IMG/VR virus record: IMGVR_UViG_3300050821_006588
Span: 1-27,372 of that record
Source: a virus
Direction: 5' to 3' (one strand)
DNA: 27,372 bases
Position 1 is the stretch's first letter. Every line of letters starts with the position of its first letter. Shown piece by piece: positions 13,166-19,916 of this stretch. The notes beneath the pieces were generated by a model. The model worked only from the letters and a program-made list of their open reading frames with translations, did no database searches and had not been told where the DNA came from. The position numbers and the translations under genes are program-made.

Positions 13166-13214
13166 GAGGGCCCCAAGCCGAAGCTCAGGGCCCTCGATCC
13201 CATCCCGAGGATCG
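13166..13214. other. paired hairpins in the replication-gene leader
   Basis: GAGGGCCC (13166-13173) pairs perfectly with GGGCCCTC (13188-13195). Starting at the last base of that stem, CGATCC (13195-13200) pairs with GGATCG (13209-13214). The 282-base gap 13081-13362 holds these hairpins, the leftward promoter, a weak plus-strand extended -10 candidate (TGTACGCT near 13145) and the small frame at 13271. The hairpins could attenuate or stabilise the long rightward transcript; there is no U tract. Confidence 0.45.
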
Positions 13215-13270
13215 GCCATCACAGAGAGGTTCCCAGCCACACCCGTTCGCCTAACTGGAGGCTTCCACGC

Positions 13271-13366
13271 ATGCTACAGCAATCGCTCATCTTCCGCCCA
13301 ATACACCGCCGGATCGCTACCGGTGGTGTTGTTCTGCGCGCAGACTATCGAGGAGTAACCCTGTGA
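13271..13366 (+). CDS. possible 31-codon leader gene before the replisome gene
   Basis: ATG 13271 is preceded by TGGAGG with a nine-base gap, and the frame ends in a GTGA overlap with the start of the large replication gene. The product (MLQQSLIFRPIHRRIATGGV, then VLRADYRGVTL) has no recognised motif. The good ribosome-binding site and the overlap suggest a coupling leader peptide. The downstream gene also has its own AGGAG, so coupling may not be required. Confidence 0.45.
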   Translation: MLQQSLIFRPIHRRIATGGVVLRADYRGVTL

Positions 13367-16300
13367 CTACAGAGCACGATCTCGACGTTGCCCGGCGCCT
13401 GATCGATTTCGGCGTCCCGGTATTCGTCGCCAAGGCCGATCCGACCAGCAAGCTCGGATTCAAGCTGCCGTCGAAATGGCAGACCACAACCCCGGTCAAG
13501 GCTAATCTGCTCGCCTGGCGGGAGGGTGATGCACTCTGCGCGGTGATGGGTCACGGCCTCGATCTGATCGACATCGACCCGCGCAACCTCGGCGACAAGC
13601 CACTACTCTGGCCGGTTACGCCACCGCCCGTTGTCGCCAGTGCTACGACGCCGAGTGGTGGTATCCACCTGTTCGTCCTCAGCCACGGCGTCCTCAGCCA
13701 CGGCGTCCTCAGCCACGGCGTCCTCAGCCACGGCGTCCTCAGCCACGGCGTCCGCAGCCGAGACGGCATCCTGCCGGGCGTCGACTTCAAGGGTGGTGAC
13801 CACGGGGAGGGCCACGGCTTCGCCTTCATCGCGCCGACCGTGAAGACCTCCAAGACGACGGGCGAGCTCGCGGGCTACCGGTGGACGTCGGTGGACTTCG
13901 ACGAGCTCAACGAGGTTTCCAAGATCAAAAATCTCGAGGTTGGCCGACCGTTCGCTGACTGGGTGCGGTCGCTCCACGGTGTTTCCAAGACCGCACCGGA
14001 AACCGACGACACGGCGAGCTACATGGACGCCGGCAGTCGCATCTTCCACACCCCCGAGACCGCCTGGTCAGCGATCCACCGGGAGCTGGCCACGGTGTGC
14101 GGATGGACGCCGGACGCCGGGGTCAACTTCCGCACCACCCTCCTGCGTGCGGCCTTCGTCCTCGGTGGCTACGTGGCCTCGGCGCTGGAGGGGTTCACAA
14201 CAGACCAGGCTACGGTGCTCCTCCTCGACGCGGTCAGGGGCGTCTACCTCAACCCCGACGACGACGACCGACTGTGGATCGAGCAGGGCCTCACCGATGG
14301 GCAGCTCCGGCCGTTCAACGTTGCCGATCGGCCGCCTACCCCGGTTGCCGGCGTCGTCTCGCGTGACCCATGGCCCGGGGAGCGGAGGGAGTTCCGGCCA
14401 CCGGTTGGGGTTGTCTCCCACCAGGCCGTCGCCGAGTGGGTGTTGTGCTACCAGTGGCCACGGTGGCGTCACCTGCACGAGACGACGACCTGGATCGTGA
14501 ACGAAAAAGAACGGTGGGGTGACCGCCCGGGCAAGCGCCTCGGCGACGCGATCCTGTCCGACACGGTCCGTTTCATGCCGGTCGGCGTCAAGCCGGACGA
14601 TCCGAAGGACCAATCCAGCTGGACCCCGGATAATTGGGCATATCACTGGTTTCAGACATTCTCCAGCTCACCCAAGTCTGCTCCGTTCGCCCGTAAGATC
14701 GACGCGCTGATCGTGGCCGGATACGACCCGAGCACCGCGTTCGACCGGGATATGGACAGCGACGGCTCCGTCTTGTGGGCAGGTGGTGTGCCGTGGAGTC
14801 TTACCGAGCCGGGCGAACGGGTCGACACCGAACTGCTCACCCCGCACCGCTGGTCGGCCGCTACCAACCCGGACTGGAGTGTGGCGACGCCGGCATGGAA
14901 TGCGTTCCTCGCTGCGGTCTGGCCGGACGCCGAGGTGCGCAACTGGGCAATTCGCGTATTGTCGATCGGCGCTACGGCCGAAGCGGATGCCGCGCTGCCG
15001 GTGCTCTACGGGCCTGCCGGCCGGGGCAAGACATCAGTCATCGCGCTCATCATGCGAGCTTTGGGCGATTACGCCCATATCGCCGATGCTCGGCTGATCT
15101 CCAAGGCCAACGCTCACCAGTCGATCAAGTACGCGCTCAAAGGCCGTCGACTCTCGTTCATCGACGAGGGCCCCCGAAACAACGAGACCGTCCGGGAGGC
15201 GTTGAAAGAGCTGACCGGTGGGGGCAACCTGACCGGCAACGCCATGGGCTCCAATCCGGTCACCTTCGCGCCCACCCACACACTGGTGATGACCAGCAAC
15301 GATGAGCCGCACATCACCGACGATGCGATCCGGCGACGCATCCGCGCGATTCCCTGCGAAGGCGACTCAGAAGACGTCCGCTTGGCCCGTAGGCGCGTCG
15401 AACTGGCGTGGAAGGTCGAGGCGCCCGGGGTGCTGGCTCAGCTCATGACCGAGGCGGCTGCGTGGCTGGCAGACCGCGATTCCGCCCTCAGCTCGGCAGC
15501 GCCGATGGAGCTGCAAGTGCGGACCGCCGAGATGGCCGAGGGGCAGGACCCGGTCAAGGCGTGGGTTGTCGAGTGCACCTCGGAGAACCAGACCGGTACC
15601 AAGGCCAGCGCGCTGCTCACCGCGTTCAACGAGTGGGGTCGAGGACAGGCGATCAAGCCGTTCAACTCGACGGCTTTCGGCAACTCGTTGAAGCGGCTTG
15701 GCGTCGTCAAAGAGCACCGCAAAGACGGTACTTACCACCTGATAGTGCTCAATGTTGGTGGAGGATTTACGTACTTTGGTCCGCCGAGGGATGTGGTGAC
15801 GAGTAAACCCGTCACGGAGGCACAGTCGTCACCTGTACCCTTCACCCCCGAAAACACGAGGTCAACCCCGGTTTTCTCTGATGCTGGTGATGGGTTGACG
15901 AGTTCAACACGAAGTACACACACAAAAAACCAAACAACACACACACACTCATATAACAGCAATAGTGACGAGGGTCGTCACCCGTCACCTTCGGCCGATA
16001 AAACCGGGGTTGACCTGCGAAAACAACCGGTGACGGCTACTGGTGACGACCCCATCACCCATCACCCCGACCCAAAAATCGCCGAAAAGCCGCAATTGAG
16101 CCGAACCGCCATGAAGGCGCGGGTCAAGGCTCAGGCGAAGGCCGAGGCAGCCTCGGCAGCTGCCGGTGCGATGATCGAGTTGCCGGCACTCGTCCGGCGC
16201 GGGCAAGCACCCGTCTCGATCTCCTCGGCCGCGGCCGTAGACGCGGTTCGCTCGGCCGTTCGGCGTGACGGGGCGCTGACGGTCGACATCGAGCACAACG

Positions 16301-17988
16301 GCTACCCGCTCGGCCACTCGCTGTTCGTCGTGAAGACGGTCCAGCTCGGCGACGCGCTGGAGGCCGTCGTCTTCGATCCTGAAGCCGACGCGTCGAACAT
16401 CCGCATGCTGATCGAGCAGGCCCCCGTACTCAAGGCGTTCAACGCCATGGCCGATCTGAGCTCGCTCGCCTACGCCGGTCTCGGCGACCATGACGCCATG
16501 TGGGCGAAAATGGAGGATGCGGCCATTCCGGCCAAATTGTCCGATCCTGCTGGCACGAGCAACTCCGATGGCCTCAAGGACACCGCAGCGAAGCTCCTCG
16601 GCAGCGCGGCCGTCGCGCCGGACGCCGAAGTCGCCAAGGACGCGCTCTTCACGACGGCCGGATGGCTAAAATCGCCCAAGTGGGCCGAAACGCCCATCGA
16701 GCGCAACGGATGGGCGCAAGTCGACCCGCGCTGCTCGACGATGGTGGTCTACGCCGCCTCTGACGTCCTCGACACGGCGCCGTTGGCCGCGTTGCTACCG
16801 GCGCACAAACCGGCGCTTCTGGGGCGCGAGCGAGACGTACAGCGGGCCACAGCCCGGCTCTCGTTCACTGGACTCAAGCTCGACCACGAGAGGGTTCTGG
16901 ACAAACACCACGAATTCACCACGAATCGGGCAAAAGCACTGGCTGACTGCGCGGCCCTTGGCGTTCCCGACCCCACCGACGCCAAGGTGGCGCGCAGGCT
17001 GGCCGAGCTCGGTGCGCCCGTTCCGCGCACGGCTGCCGGCAACCCGTCGGTGCGCAAGGGCGTTATCGAGCCGTGGGCAGCTCGGCAGGATGAGATCGGC
17101 GAGGTCGTGCGCGCGGTGATCGACAAGCGGCACTGGAGCACCGGGCTGAGCTTGATCTTGAATCCGTGGAAGTCTCTCGTCGAGCAGGGTGACGGCCGCG
17201 TGCGCAGCACGATCTACACCCTCGGCGCGGACACCGGCCGCATGTCGAGCGTCCGGCAGAACATGCAACAGGTGTCCAAAGAGGGTGGTTTGCGGGAATG
17301 CATTCAGGCTGATGACGGAAAGCGGCTCATTTCGGCGGACTTCAGCGGCGTCGAAATCCGTGTCATGGCGGCATTGTCCGGTGATCCAGCGCTCAAGGCG
17401 ATCATCGAATACGACGATGCCCATCCCGGTCAGAAGATGGACCTGCACTGGATCATCGCCCGGATGGTCTACGGACCGAACGCGACGAAGGCGAATCGCT
17501 ACAACGTCAAGTCCGACGTGTTCGGCCGCTTCTACGGCGGCGGCGCCGAAACGCTGGCAGAGGAGTCCGGTGAGACCGTCGAGACCACTCAGCGCGTGCT
17601 CGACTTCCTTGATCAGCTTGCACCGACGATGACGGCCTTCGCCAAGCACATCAAGGCGTCCGTCAAGAATGGCTACCGCGAATATCCGACCTACAGCGGG
17701 CGCACGATCATCTTCGATCCGCGCTTCCCTCACAAGACACCGAATTTCGTCGTGCAGGGAACGGCACGCGAGCTCGCGGTGGACGCGATTCTGCGGTGGG
17801 AAGACACGCCGTATGCCGGTGATGTGGTGTTGCCGGTGCACGACGAGATCGTGGCTCAGGTGGACGAGGACAACGCCGAGGGCGCACAACAGGAGCTGTT
17901 GCGGTGCATGACAACCGACCTCAACGGCGTCCACATCAAGGCTGAGCCGGGTGATGGTCCGAGTGATCACTGGTGGTCGGCCGTGTGA
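13363..17988 (+). CDS. fused Prim-Pol primase, SF3 helicase, DEDDy exonuclease and family A DNA polymerase
   Basis: A single 1541-residue protein starting at GTG 13363 with AGGAG seven bases upstream. Residues 1-190 are a Prim-Pol primase: DID with D70/D72, SGGIH with H102 and DFKGG with K143. About 520-690 is a superfamily 3 helicase: GPAGRGKTS (550-558), FIDE (D601/E602), MTSN (N646) and IRRRIR (657-661), followed by a winged-helix-like region. Residues 806-935 are a Ser/Thr/Pro-rich linker. About 965-1140 is a proofreading exonuclease: DIE (D975/E977), FNAMAD (N1027/D1031) and YAASD (Y1130/D1134). About 1145-1541 is a PolA-type polymerase: TGRMSS, motif A DFSGVEIR (D1326/E1331), motif B R1379-K1383-F1387-Y1391 and motif C HDE (1493-1495). 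All catalytic residues are present and no frameshift was seen, so one polypeptide could prime, unwind, copy and proofread. Confidence 0.92.
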   Translation: MTTEHDLDVARRLIDFGVPVFVAKADPTSKLGFKLPSKWQTTTPVKANLLAWREGDALCAVMGHGLDLIDIDPRNLGDKPLLWPVTPPPVVASATTPSGGIHLFVLSHGVLSHGVLSHGVLSHGVLSHGVRSRDGILPGVDFKGGDHGEGHGFAFIAPTVKTSKTTGELAGYRWTSVDFDELNEVSKIKNLEVGRPFADWVRSLHGVSKTAPETDDTASYMDAGSRIFHTPETAWSAIHRELATVCGWTPDAGVNFRTTLLRAAFVLGGYVASALEGFTTDQATVLLLDAVRGVYLNPDDDDRLWIEQGLTDGQLRPFNVADRPPTPVAGVVSRDPWPGERREFRPPVGVVSHQAVAEWVLCYQWPRWRHLHETTTWIVNEKERWGDRPGKRLGDAILSDTVRFMPVGVKPDDPKDQSSWTPDNWAYHWFQTFSSSPKSAPFARKIDALIVAGYDPSTAFDRDMDSDGSVLWAGGVPWSLTEPGERVDTELLTPHRWSAATNPDWSVATPAWNAFLAAVWPDAEVRNWAIRVLSIGATAEADAALPVLYGPAGRGKTSVIALIMRALGDYAHIADARLISKANAHQSIKYALKGRRLSFIDEGPRNNETVREALKELTGGGNLTGNAMGSNPVTFAPTHTLVMTSNDEPHITDDAIRRRIRAIPCEGDSEDVRLARRRVELAWKVEAPGVLAQLMTEAAAWLADRDSALSSAAPMELQVRTAEMAEGQDPVKAWVVECTSENQTGTKASALLTAFNEWGRGQAIKPFNSTAFGNSLKRLGVVKEHRKDGTYHLIVLNVGGGFTYFGPPRDVVTSKPVTEAQSSPVPFTPENTRSTPVFSDAGDGLTSSTRSTHTKNQTTHTHSYNSNSDEGRHPSPSADKTGVDLRKQPVTATGDDPITHHPDPKIAEKPQLSRTAMKARVKAQAKAEAASAAAGAMIELPALVRRGQAPVSISSAAAVDAVRSAVRRDGALTVDIEHNGYPLGHSLFVVKTVQLGDALEAVVFDPEADASNIRMLIEQAPVLKAFNAMADLSSLAYAGLGDHDAMWAKMEDAAIPAKLSDPAGTSNSDGLKDTAAKLLGSAAVAPDAEVAKDALFTTAGWLKSPKWAETPIERNGWAQVDPRCSTMVVYAASDVLDTAPLAALLPAHKPALLGRERDVQRATARLSFTGLKLDHERVLDKHHEFTTNRAKALADCAALGVPDPTDAKVARRLAELGAPVPRTAAGNPSVRKGVIEPWAARQDEIGEVVRAVIDKRHWSTGLSLILNPWKSLVEQGDGRVRSTIYTLGADTGRMSSVRQNMQQVSKEGGLRECIQADDGKRLISADFSGVEIRVMAALSGDPALKAIIEYDDAHPGQKMDLHWIIARMVYGPNATKANRYNVKSDVFGRFYGGGAETLAEESGETVETTQRVLDFLDQLAPTMTAFAKHIKASVKNGYREYPTYSGRTIIFDPRFPHKTPNFVVQGTARELAVDAILRWEDTPYAGDVVLPVHDEIVAQVDEDNAEGAQQELLRCMTTDLNGVHIKAEPGDGPSDHWWSAV
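13675..13749 (+). repeat. five tandem 15-bp units in the primase domain
   Basis: Five exact copies of gtcctcagccacggc encode VLSHG five times (residues 105-129). They lie between the primase His motif (H102) and the DFKGG motif (K143). A sixth, degraded unit follows. Because the unit is 15 bp, slippage would change length without breaking the frame. Confidence 0.95.
15796..16048. other. putative replication origin: GTGACG iterons around a CA/AT-rich tract
   Basis: Exact GTGACG or its complement occurs eight times: 15796, 15810, 15827, 15965, 15976, 15983, 16030 and 16043. The extended consensus is GGTGACGRSY. The copies fall in all three codon positions of the polymerase gene, so protein coding does not explain them. 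Copies at 15965 and 15976 form a hairpin with 7-bp arms. GGTGATGGG variants occur at 15885 and as the complement near 16052-16066. Between the two clusters lies a CA/AT-rich tract (about 15901-15963) suited to duplex opening. Lambda has its origin similarly inside its initiator gene. Confidence 0.6.
15859..16016. repeat. 17-bp inverted repeat flanking the CA/AT-rich tract
   Basis: Bases 15859-15875 (aggtcaaccccggtttt) are the exact reverse complement of 16000-16016, 124 bases apart. The arms enclose the CA/AT-rich tract and three of the iterons. As single-stranded DNA they could close a large stem-loop. Confidence 0.85.
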
Positions 17989-17993
17989 TCGAG

Positions 17994-18035
17994 GTGACCC
18001 TCGTTGTGTCCAATTTTGGACACAACGAGGGTCAC
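17994..18035. terminator. perfect 42-bp palindrome after the polymerase gene
   Basis: Bases 17994-18013 are the exact reverse complement of 18016-18035, with only tt between them. It begins six bases after the polymerase stop. The RNA hairpin would be very stable, as for a terminator, but no U tract follows. As DNA the site could bind a dimeric protein or extrude as a cruciform. Terminator is the conservative call. Confidence 0.5.
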
Positions 18036-18068
18036 GACAGCGGAGAATGGTCTGTGGAGGTGGTCAGA

Positions 18069-18197
18069 ATGGCCGAAGACCGAAGCCAGGGCGAATGGTT
18101 CATCCACCACTACGACAGCAACGGCGAGCCGGTGTGGCGCCGGGTGAGCGCGGATGCCGGCGAGTCGAGCATGACCGGTAGTTCATTCAGTGACTGA
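18069..18197 (+). CDS. small protein of unknown function
   Basis: A 42-residue protein (MAEDRSQGEWFIHHYDSNGE, then PVWRRVSADAGESSMTGSSF and two more residues) starting at ATG 18069 with GGAGG nine bases upstream. An in-frame GTG at 17985 overlaps the polymerase stop as GTGA and would give 70 residues, but that extension is translated from the 42-bp palindrome, so I prefer the shorter form. No family was recognised. Its stop lies inside the operator-like repeats before the next gene. Confidence 0.5.
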   Translation: MAEDRSQGEWFIHHYDSNGEPVWRRVSADAGESSMTGSSFSD

Positions 18198-18230
18198 GTG
18201 AATGCGTTTGCATTGAGTTAGTGGTATCTT
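18184..18230 (+). promoter_or_regulatory. promoter and operator-like repeats of the HTH gene
   Basis: TGGTATCTT (18222-18230) is an extended -10 box ending six bases before ATG 18237, with no convincing -35 box. Upstream are nested inverted repeats: CATTCA/TGAATG (18184-18204), TCAGT-G-ACTGA (18187-18197) and AATGC/GCATT (18201-18214). The arrangement suggests a leaderless transcript under control of a DNA-binding protein, perhaps the HTH product itself. Confidence 0.5.
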
Positions 18231-18236
18231 GCGGCA

Positions 18237-18452
18237 ATGAAGCGCAGAGGAGACACCGACGACACCGAGTTGCTGAGTCGTGAAGCAGCGGCTCAGCGGC
18301 TCGGTGTCTCCGTGCGAACGCTGTTAAACATGCGCCGTGACGGGCGTATCCCGGCCGATGCCGTGGTGGTCACCGAGGTGGACGCGCAGCGGGTGTTCTA
18401 CGTGGCGCCCATACTGGACCGGATGCTCACCACCGTTCACACCAAAGGATGA
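18237..18452 (+). CDS. excisionase/MerR-type helix-turn-helix protein
   Basis: A 71-residue protein starting at ATG 18237 without a ribosome-binding site. LLSREAAAQRLGVSVRTLLNMRRDGRIPA is the winged helix-turn-helix of the excisionase/MerR group, followed by a short wing (VVVTEVDAQRVFYVAPIL). Proteins of this size act as phage transcription regulators or recombination directionality factors. No integrase is present, so a regulator is more likely. The inverted repeats directly upstream are a plausible autoregulatory site. The stop overlaps the next ATG (ATGA). Confidence 0.75.
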   Translation: MKRRGDTDDTELLSREAAAQRLGVSVRTLLNMRRDGRIPADAVVVTEVDAQRVFYVAPILDRMLTTVHTKG

Positions 18453-18685
18453 TCATGATCTACACTCAGGCTCAGCTGGACAAACTGCCCGATTCAGACT
18501 TCGCTCTGGTGAAGAACGTCGACGGCAAGACCGTGCGCAGCTACCCGATCCCGGACGTCCAGCACGCCGCGTTGGCAGTCGGCCGATCCAAGGACAACGC
18601 CAGCGCGGCCGACCAGGCGACCATCAAGGCAGCCGTCTGCAAGCGCTACCCGAGCCTCAACCTGTGCGCCGGGTACAAGTCGTGA
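18449..18685 (+). CDS. small conserved-type protein with a YPIPDVQHAALA segment
   Basis: A 78-residue protein starting at ATG 18449 or 18455 (AAAGGA upstream suits 18455). LDKLPDSDFALVKN, RSYPIPDVQHAALAVGRSKD and IKAAVCKRYPSLNLC resemble a small domain found in many phage and bacterial proteins, in which a DSxFA strand precedes a PIxDxxHxxxAL helix and a KR(Y/F)P end. I know this as a domain of unknown function (DUF6582-like), sometimes attached to prohead proteases. Here it is free-standing. Its role is unknown; the next gene starts in a GTGA overlap. Confidence 0.6.
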   Translation: MIMIYTQAQLDKLPDSDFALVKNVDGKTVRSYPIPDVQHAALAVGRSKDNASAADQATIKAAVCKRYPSLNLCAGYKS

Positions 18686-18900
18686 GCACCTCGATGTGGG
18701 TGCAGGTGCTGCTGGGCGTCGCGGTGGTGATCACCGGCAGCGCGGTCATGGTGAACCGTCCTCCGCGCGGTGTGCTCGCCCTGGGCGTGATCGATATCGT
18801 CCTGGGCGCAGTCGTGCTCGTGTTGGCGTTCGCTCAGCCAGCAAGCGCTGCCGTGGCATCGCCGCATTGGCTCAGCGCGACGGTTGCGTTCTGGCTATGA
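18682..18900 (+). CDS. small two-helix membrane protein
   Basis: A 72-residue protein starting at GTG 18682 (GTGA overlap) and ending in an ATGA overlap with the HNH gene. Two hydrophobic helices, MWVQVLLGVAVVITGSAVMV and VLALGVIDIVLGAVVLVLAF, are joined by NRPPRG. The size and topology would suit a second holin or a superinfection-exclusion protein, but its place just before the packaging genes gives no clear indication. Confidence 0.6.
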   Translation: MSTSMWVQVLLGVAVVITGSAVMVNRPPRGVLALGVIDIVLGAVVLVLAFAQPASAAVASPHWLSATVAFWL

Positions 18901-19217
18901 GTCGGCACGGCAGCACGTGGCCTGGCAAGCGCAAGCACGAGCTGCCTTCCGACTGGTACCACCGTAGACAGGCCAGGTTCGCCGCTGATGGCTTCGTGTG
19001 CACGATCGAGGGTTGTGGGCGTCGTGCCACCGATTGCGACCACGTTGGCCATCGTGACGACCACCGCATCGAGATGCTGCGATCGAAGTGCAGTGATCAT
19101 CATGATGAACACACACGGTCACAAGCACGACAGGCATGGGCAGCAATCCGTGCCGGCGAGAAGCGTCAGCAAGACGACAGTCTGTTTGATCAGATACATA
19201 CGATAGATAACGATTGA
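18897..19217 (+). CDS. HNH homing-type endonuclease near the terminase genes
   Basis: A 106-residue protein starting at ATG 18897 (ATGA). CTIEGCGRRATDCDHVGHRDDHRIEML with C35, C40 and the DCDH pair, then SKCSDHHDEHT, fits the beta-beta-alpha metal HNH motif. Small HNH proteins lie next to terminase genes in many siphoviruses and are needed with the large subunit for specific cleavage at cos sites in several of them. The position is consistent with such a packaging role, though 255 bases separate it from the small terminase gene. The stop TGA lies in the left arm of a hairpin (19215-19245). Confidence 0.78.
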   Translation: MSRHGSTWPGKRKHELPSDWYHRRQARFAADGFVCTIEGCGRRATDCDHVGHRDDHRIEMLRSKCSDHHDEHTRSQARQAWAAIRAGEKRQQDDSLFDQIHTIDND

Positions 19218-19245
19218 GTTGTTTGTCCGTTTTGTCGACAACTCA
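19215..19245. terminator. hairpin at the end of the HNH gene
   Basis: TGAGTTGT (19215-19222) pairs with ACAACTCA (19238-19245) over a 15-base loop containing a T run. It closes the small-gene cluster and could be a weak terminator. No T tract follows, and the late promoter candidate starts three bases later. Confidence 0.4.
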
Positions 19246-19247
19246 GG

Positions 19248-19276
19248 TTGCACAAAATTCGGATATTTAATACATA
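19248..19276 (+). promoter_or_regulatory. candidate late promoter before the structural operon
   Basis: TTGCAC (19248-19253), a 17-base AT-rich spacer and TACATA (19271-19276). The predicted start is near 19283, giving a leader of about 190 bases before the small terminase gene. The 255-base gap 19218-19472 is clearly richer in AT than its surroundings and holds no convincing gene. A cos site might also lie here, but I cannot identify one. Confidence 0.5.
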
Positions 19277-19369
19277 ACCCCCGTTTCCTTTTTGATCATG
19301 TAAACAGGACAGCCGGAACGTAAAGCCCTAAACCGTCTCGCGGCATCGTAAGCCGATGAGAAATCTTAG

Positions 19370-19417
19370 TTGCAAAAGCATCTACATTAGGTACGTGTGG
19401 GCGCCGTGTGCTATACG
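19370..19417 (+). promoter_or_regulatory. second promoter candidates before the structural operon
   Basis: TTGCAA (19370-19375) and TACGTG (19392-19397) are 16 bases apart; the -10 resembles those of the leftward promoters. TGCTATACG (19409-19417) is an extended -10 without a clear -35. Either would give a shorter leader than the upstream candidate. Confidence 0.35.
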
Positions 19418-19472
19418 ATCGACAACGTCGGCCCTTGGCGGCGACGCACCGTGATGATCCCAGGAGGTCACC

Positions 19473-19916
19473 ATGCCAACACCACGCAAGCGCAGCGAAG
19501 ACCGGCTCAGTCACACGAACCCGGACGACCCGCCGATGTACGAGGTGGCGCCCGCAACCGCCGCGCTGAAGGACTTCTGCCCATTCGAGCACGACGACTC
19601 CAACCCGGAGTGGCACCCGATCGCCCAGCGCTGGTACGACTCGCTGTTCGTCAGTGAGCAGGCAGCGATGTACGCGCGGTCGGACGTCGCCCACATCGAG
19701 CTCGCGGCGCATCTGCTGTCCGATCAGCTCTACGCCGACCGCTGGTCCGCGATGGCCATGCACGAGATCGTCGGCATGATGGACAACGCGCTCACCTCGG
19801 TGGGCGCTCGGCTGCAGCGCCGCGTCGAGACCATCAAGAAGACGACGCCGGAGCGCTCACGCGGCCAGATCGCCCGTGAGCAGATCGTGGCTCAGTTCAG
19901 CCCACGCTCGGCATGA
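19473..19916 (+). CDS. terS: terminase small subunit (putative)
   Basis: A 147-residue protein starting at ATG 19473 behind CAGGAGGT, the strongest ribosome-binding site in the late region. The N-terminus is basic (MPTPRKRSEDRLSH). The rest is mostly helical (SEQAAMYARSDVAHIELAAH, then MDNALTSVGARLQRRVETIKK), as in small terminase subunits that recognise phage DNA and hand it to the large subunit. The sequence itself is not diagnostic; the call rests on size, charge and the ATGA overlap with the large subunit gene. Confidence 0.7.
   Translation: MPTPRKRSEDRLSHTNPDDPPMYEVAPATAALKDFCPFEHDDSNPEWHPIAQRWYDSLFVSEQAAMYARSDVAHIELAAHLLSDQLYADRWSAMAMHEIVGMMDNALTSVGARLQRRVETIKKTTPERSRGQIAREQIVAQFSPRSA

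Noticed and set aside
13675-13749. The 15-bp tandem repeats as a CRISPR-like array or an iteron origin
   Set aside because: The units are contiguous with no spacers and keep the reading frame, encoding VLSHG exactly; slippage in coding DNA explains them better.
16795-17970. A 391-codon open frame on the minus strand
   Set aside because: It is entirely antisense to the polymerase domain, whose catalytic motifs are intact on the plus strand. Long antisense frames are expected in GC-rich coding DNA.
17985-18068. Extending the small gene at 18069 upstream to GTG 17985
   Set aside because: The extension would be translated from the perfect 42-bp palindrome, and a better ribosome-binding site (GGAGG) serves ATG 18069. 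It remains possible because of the GTGA overlap with the polymerase stop.
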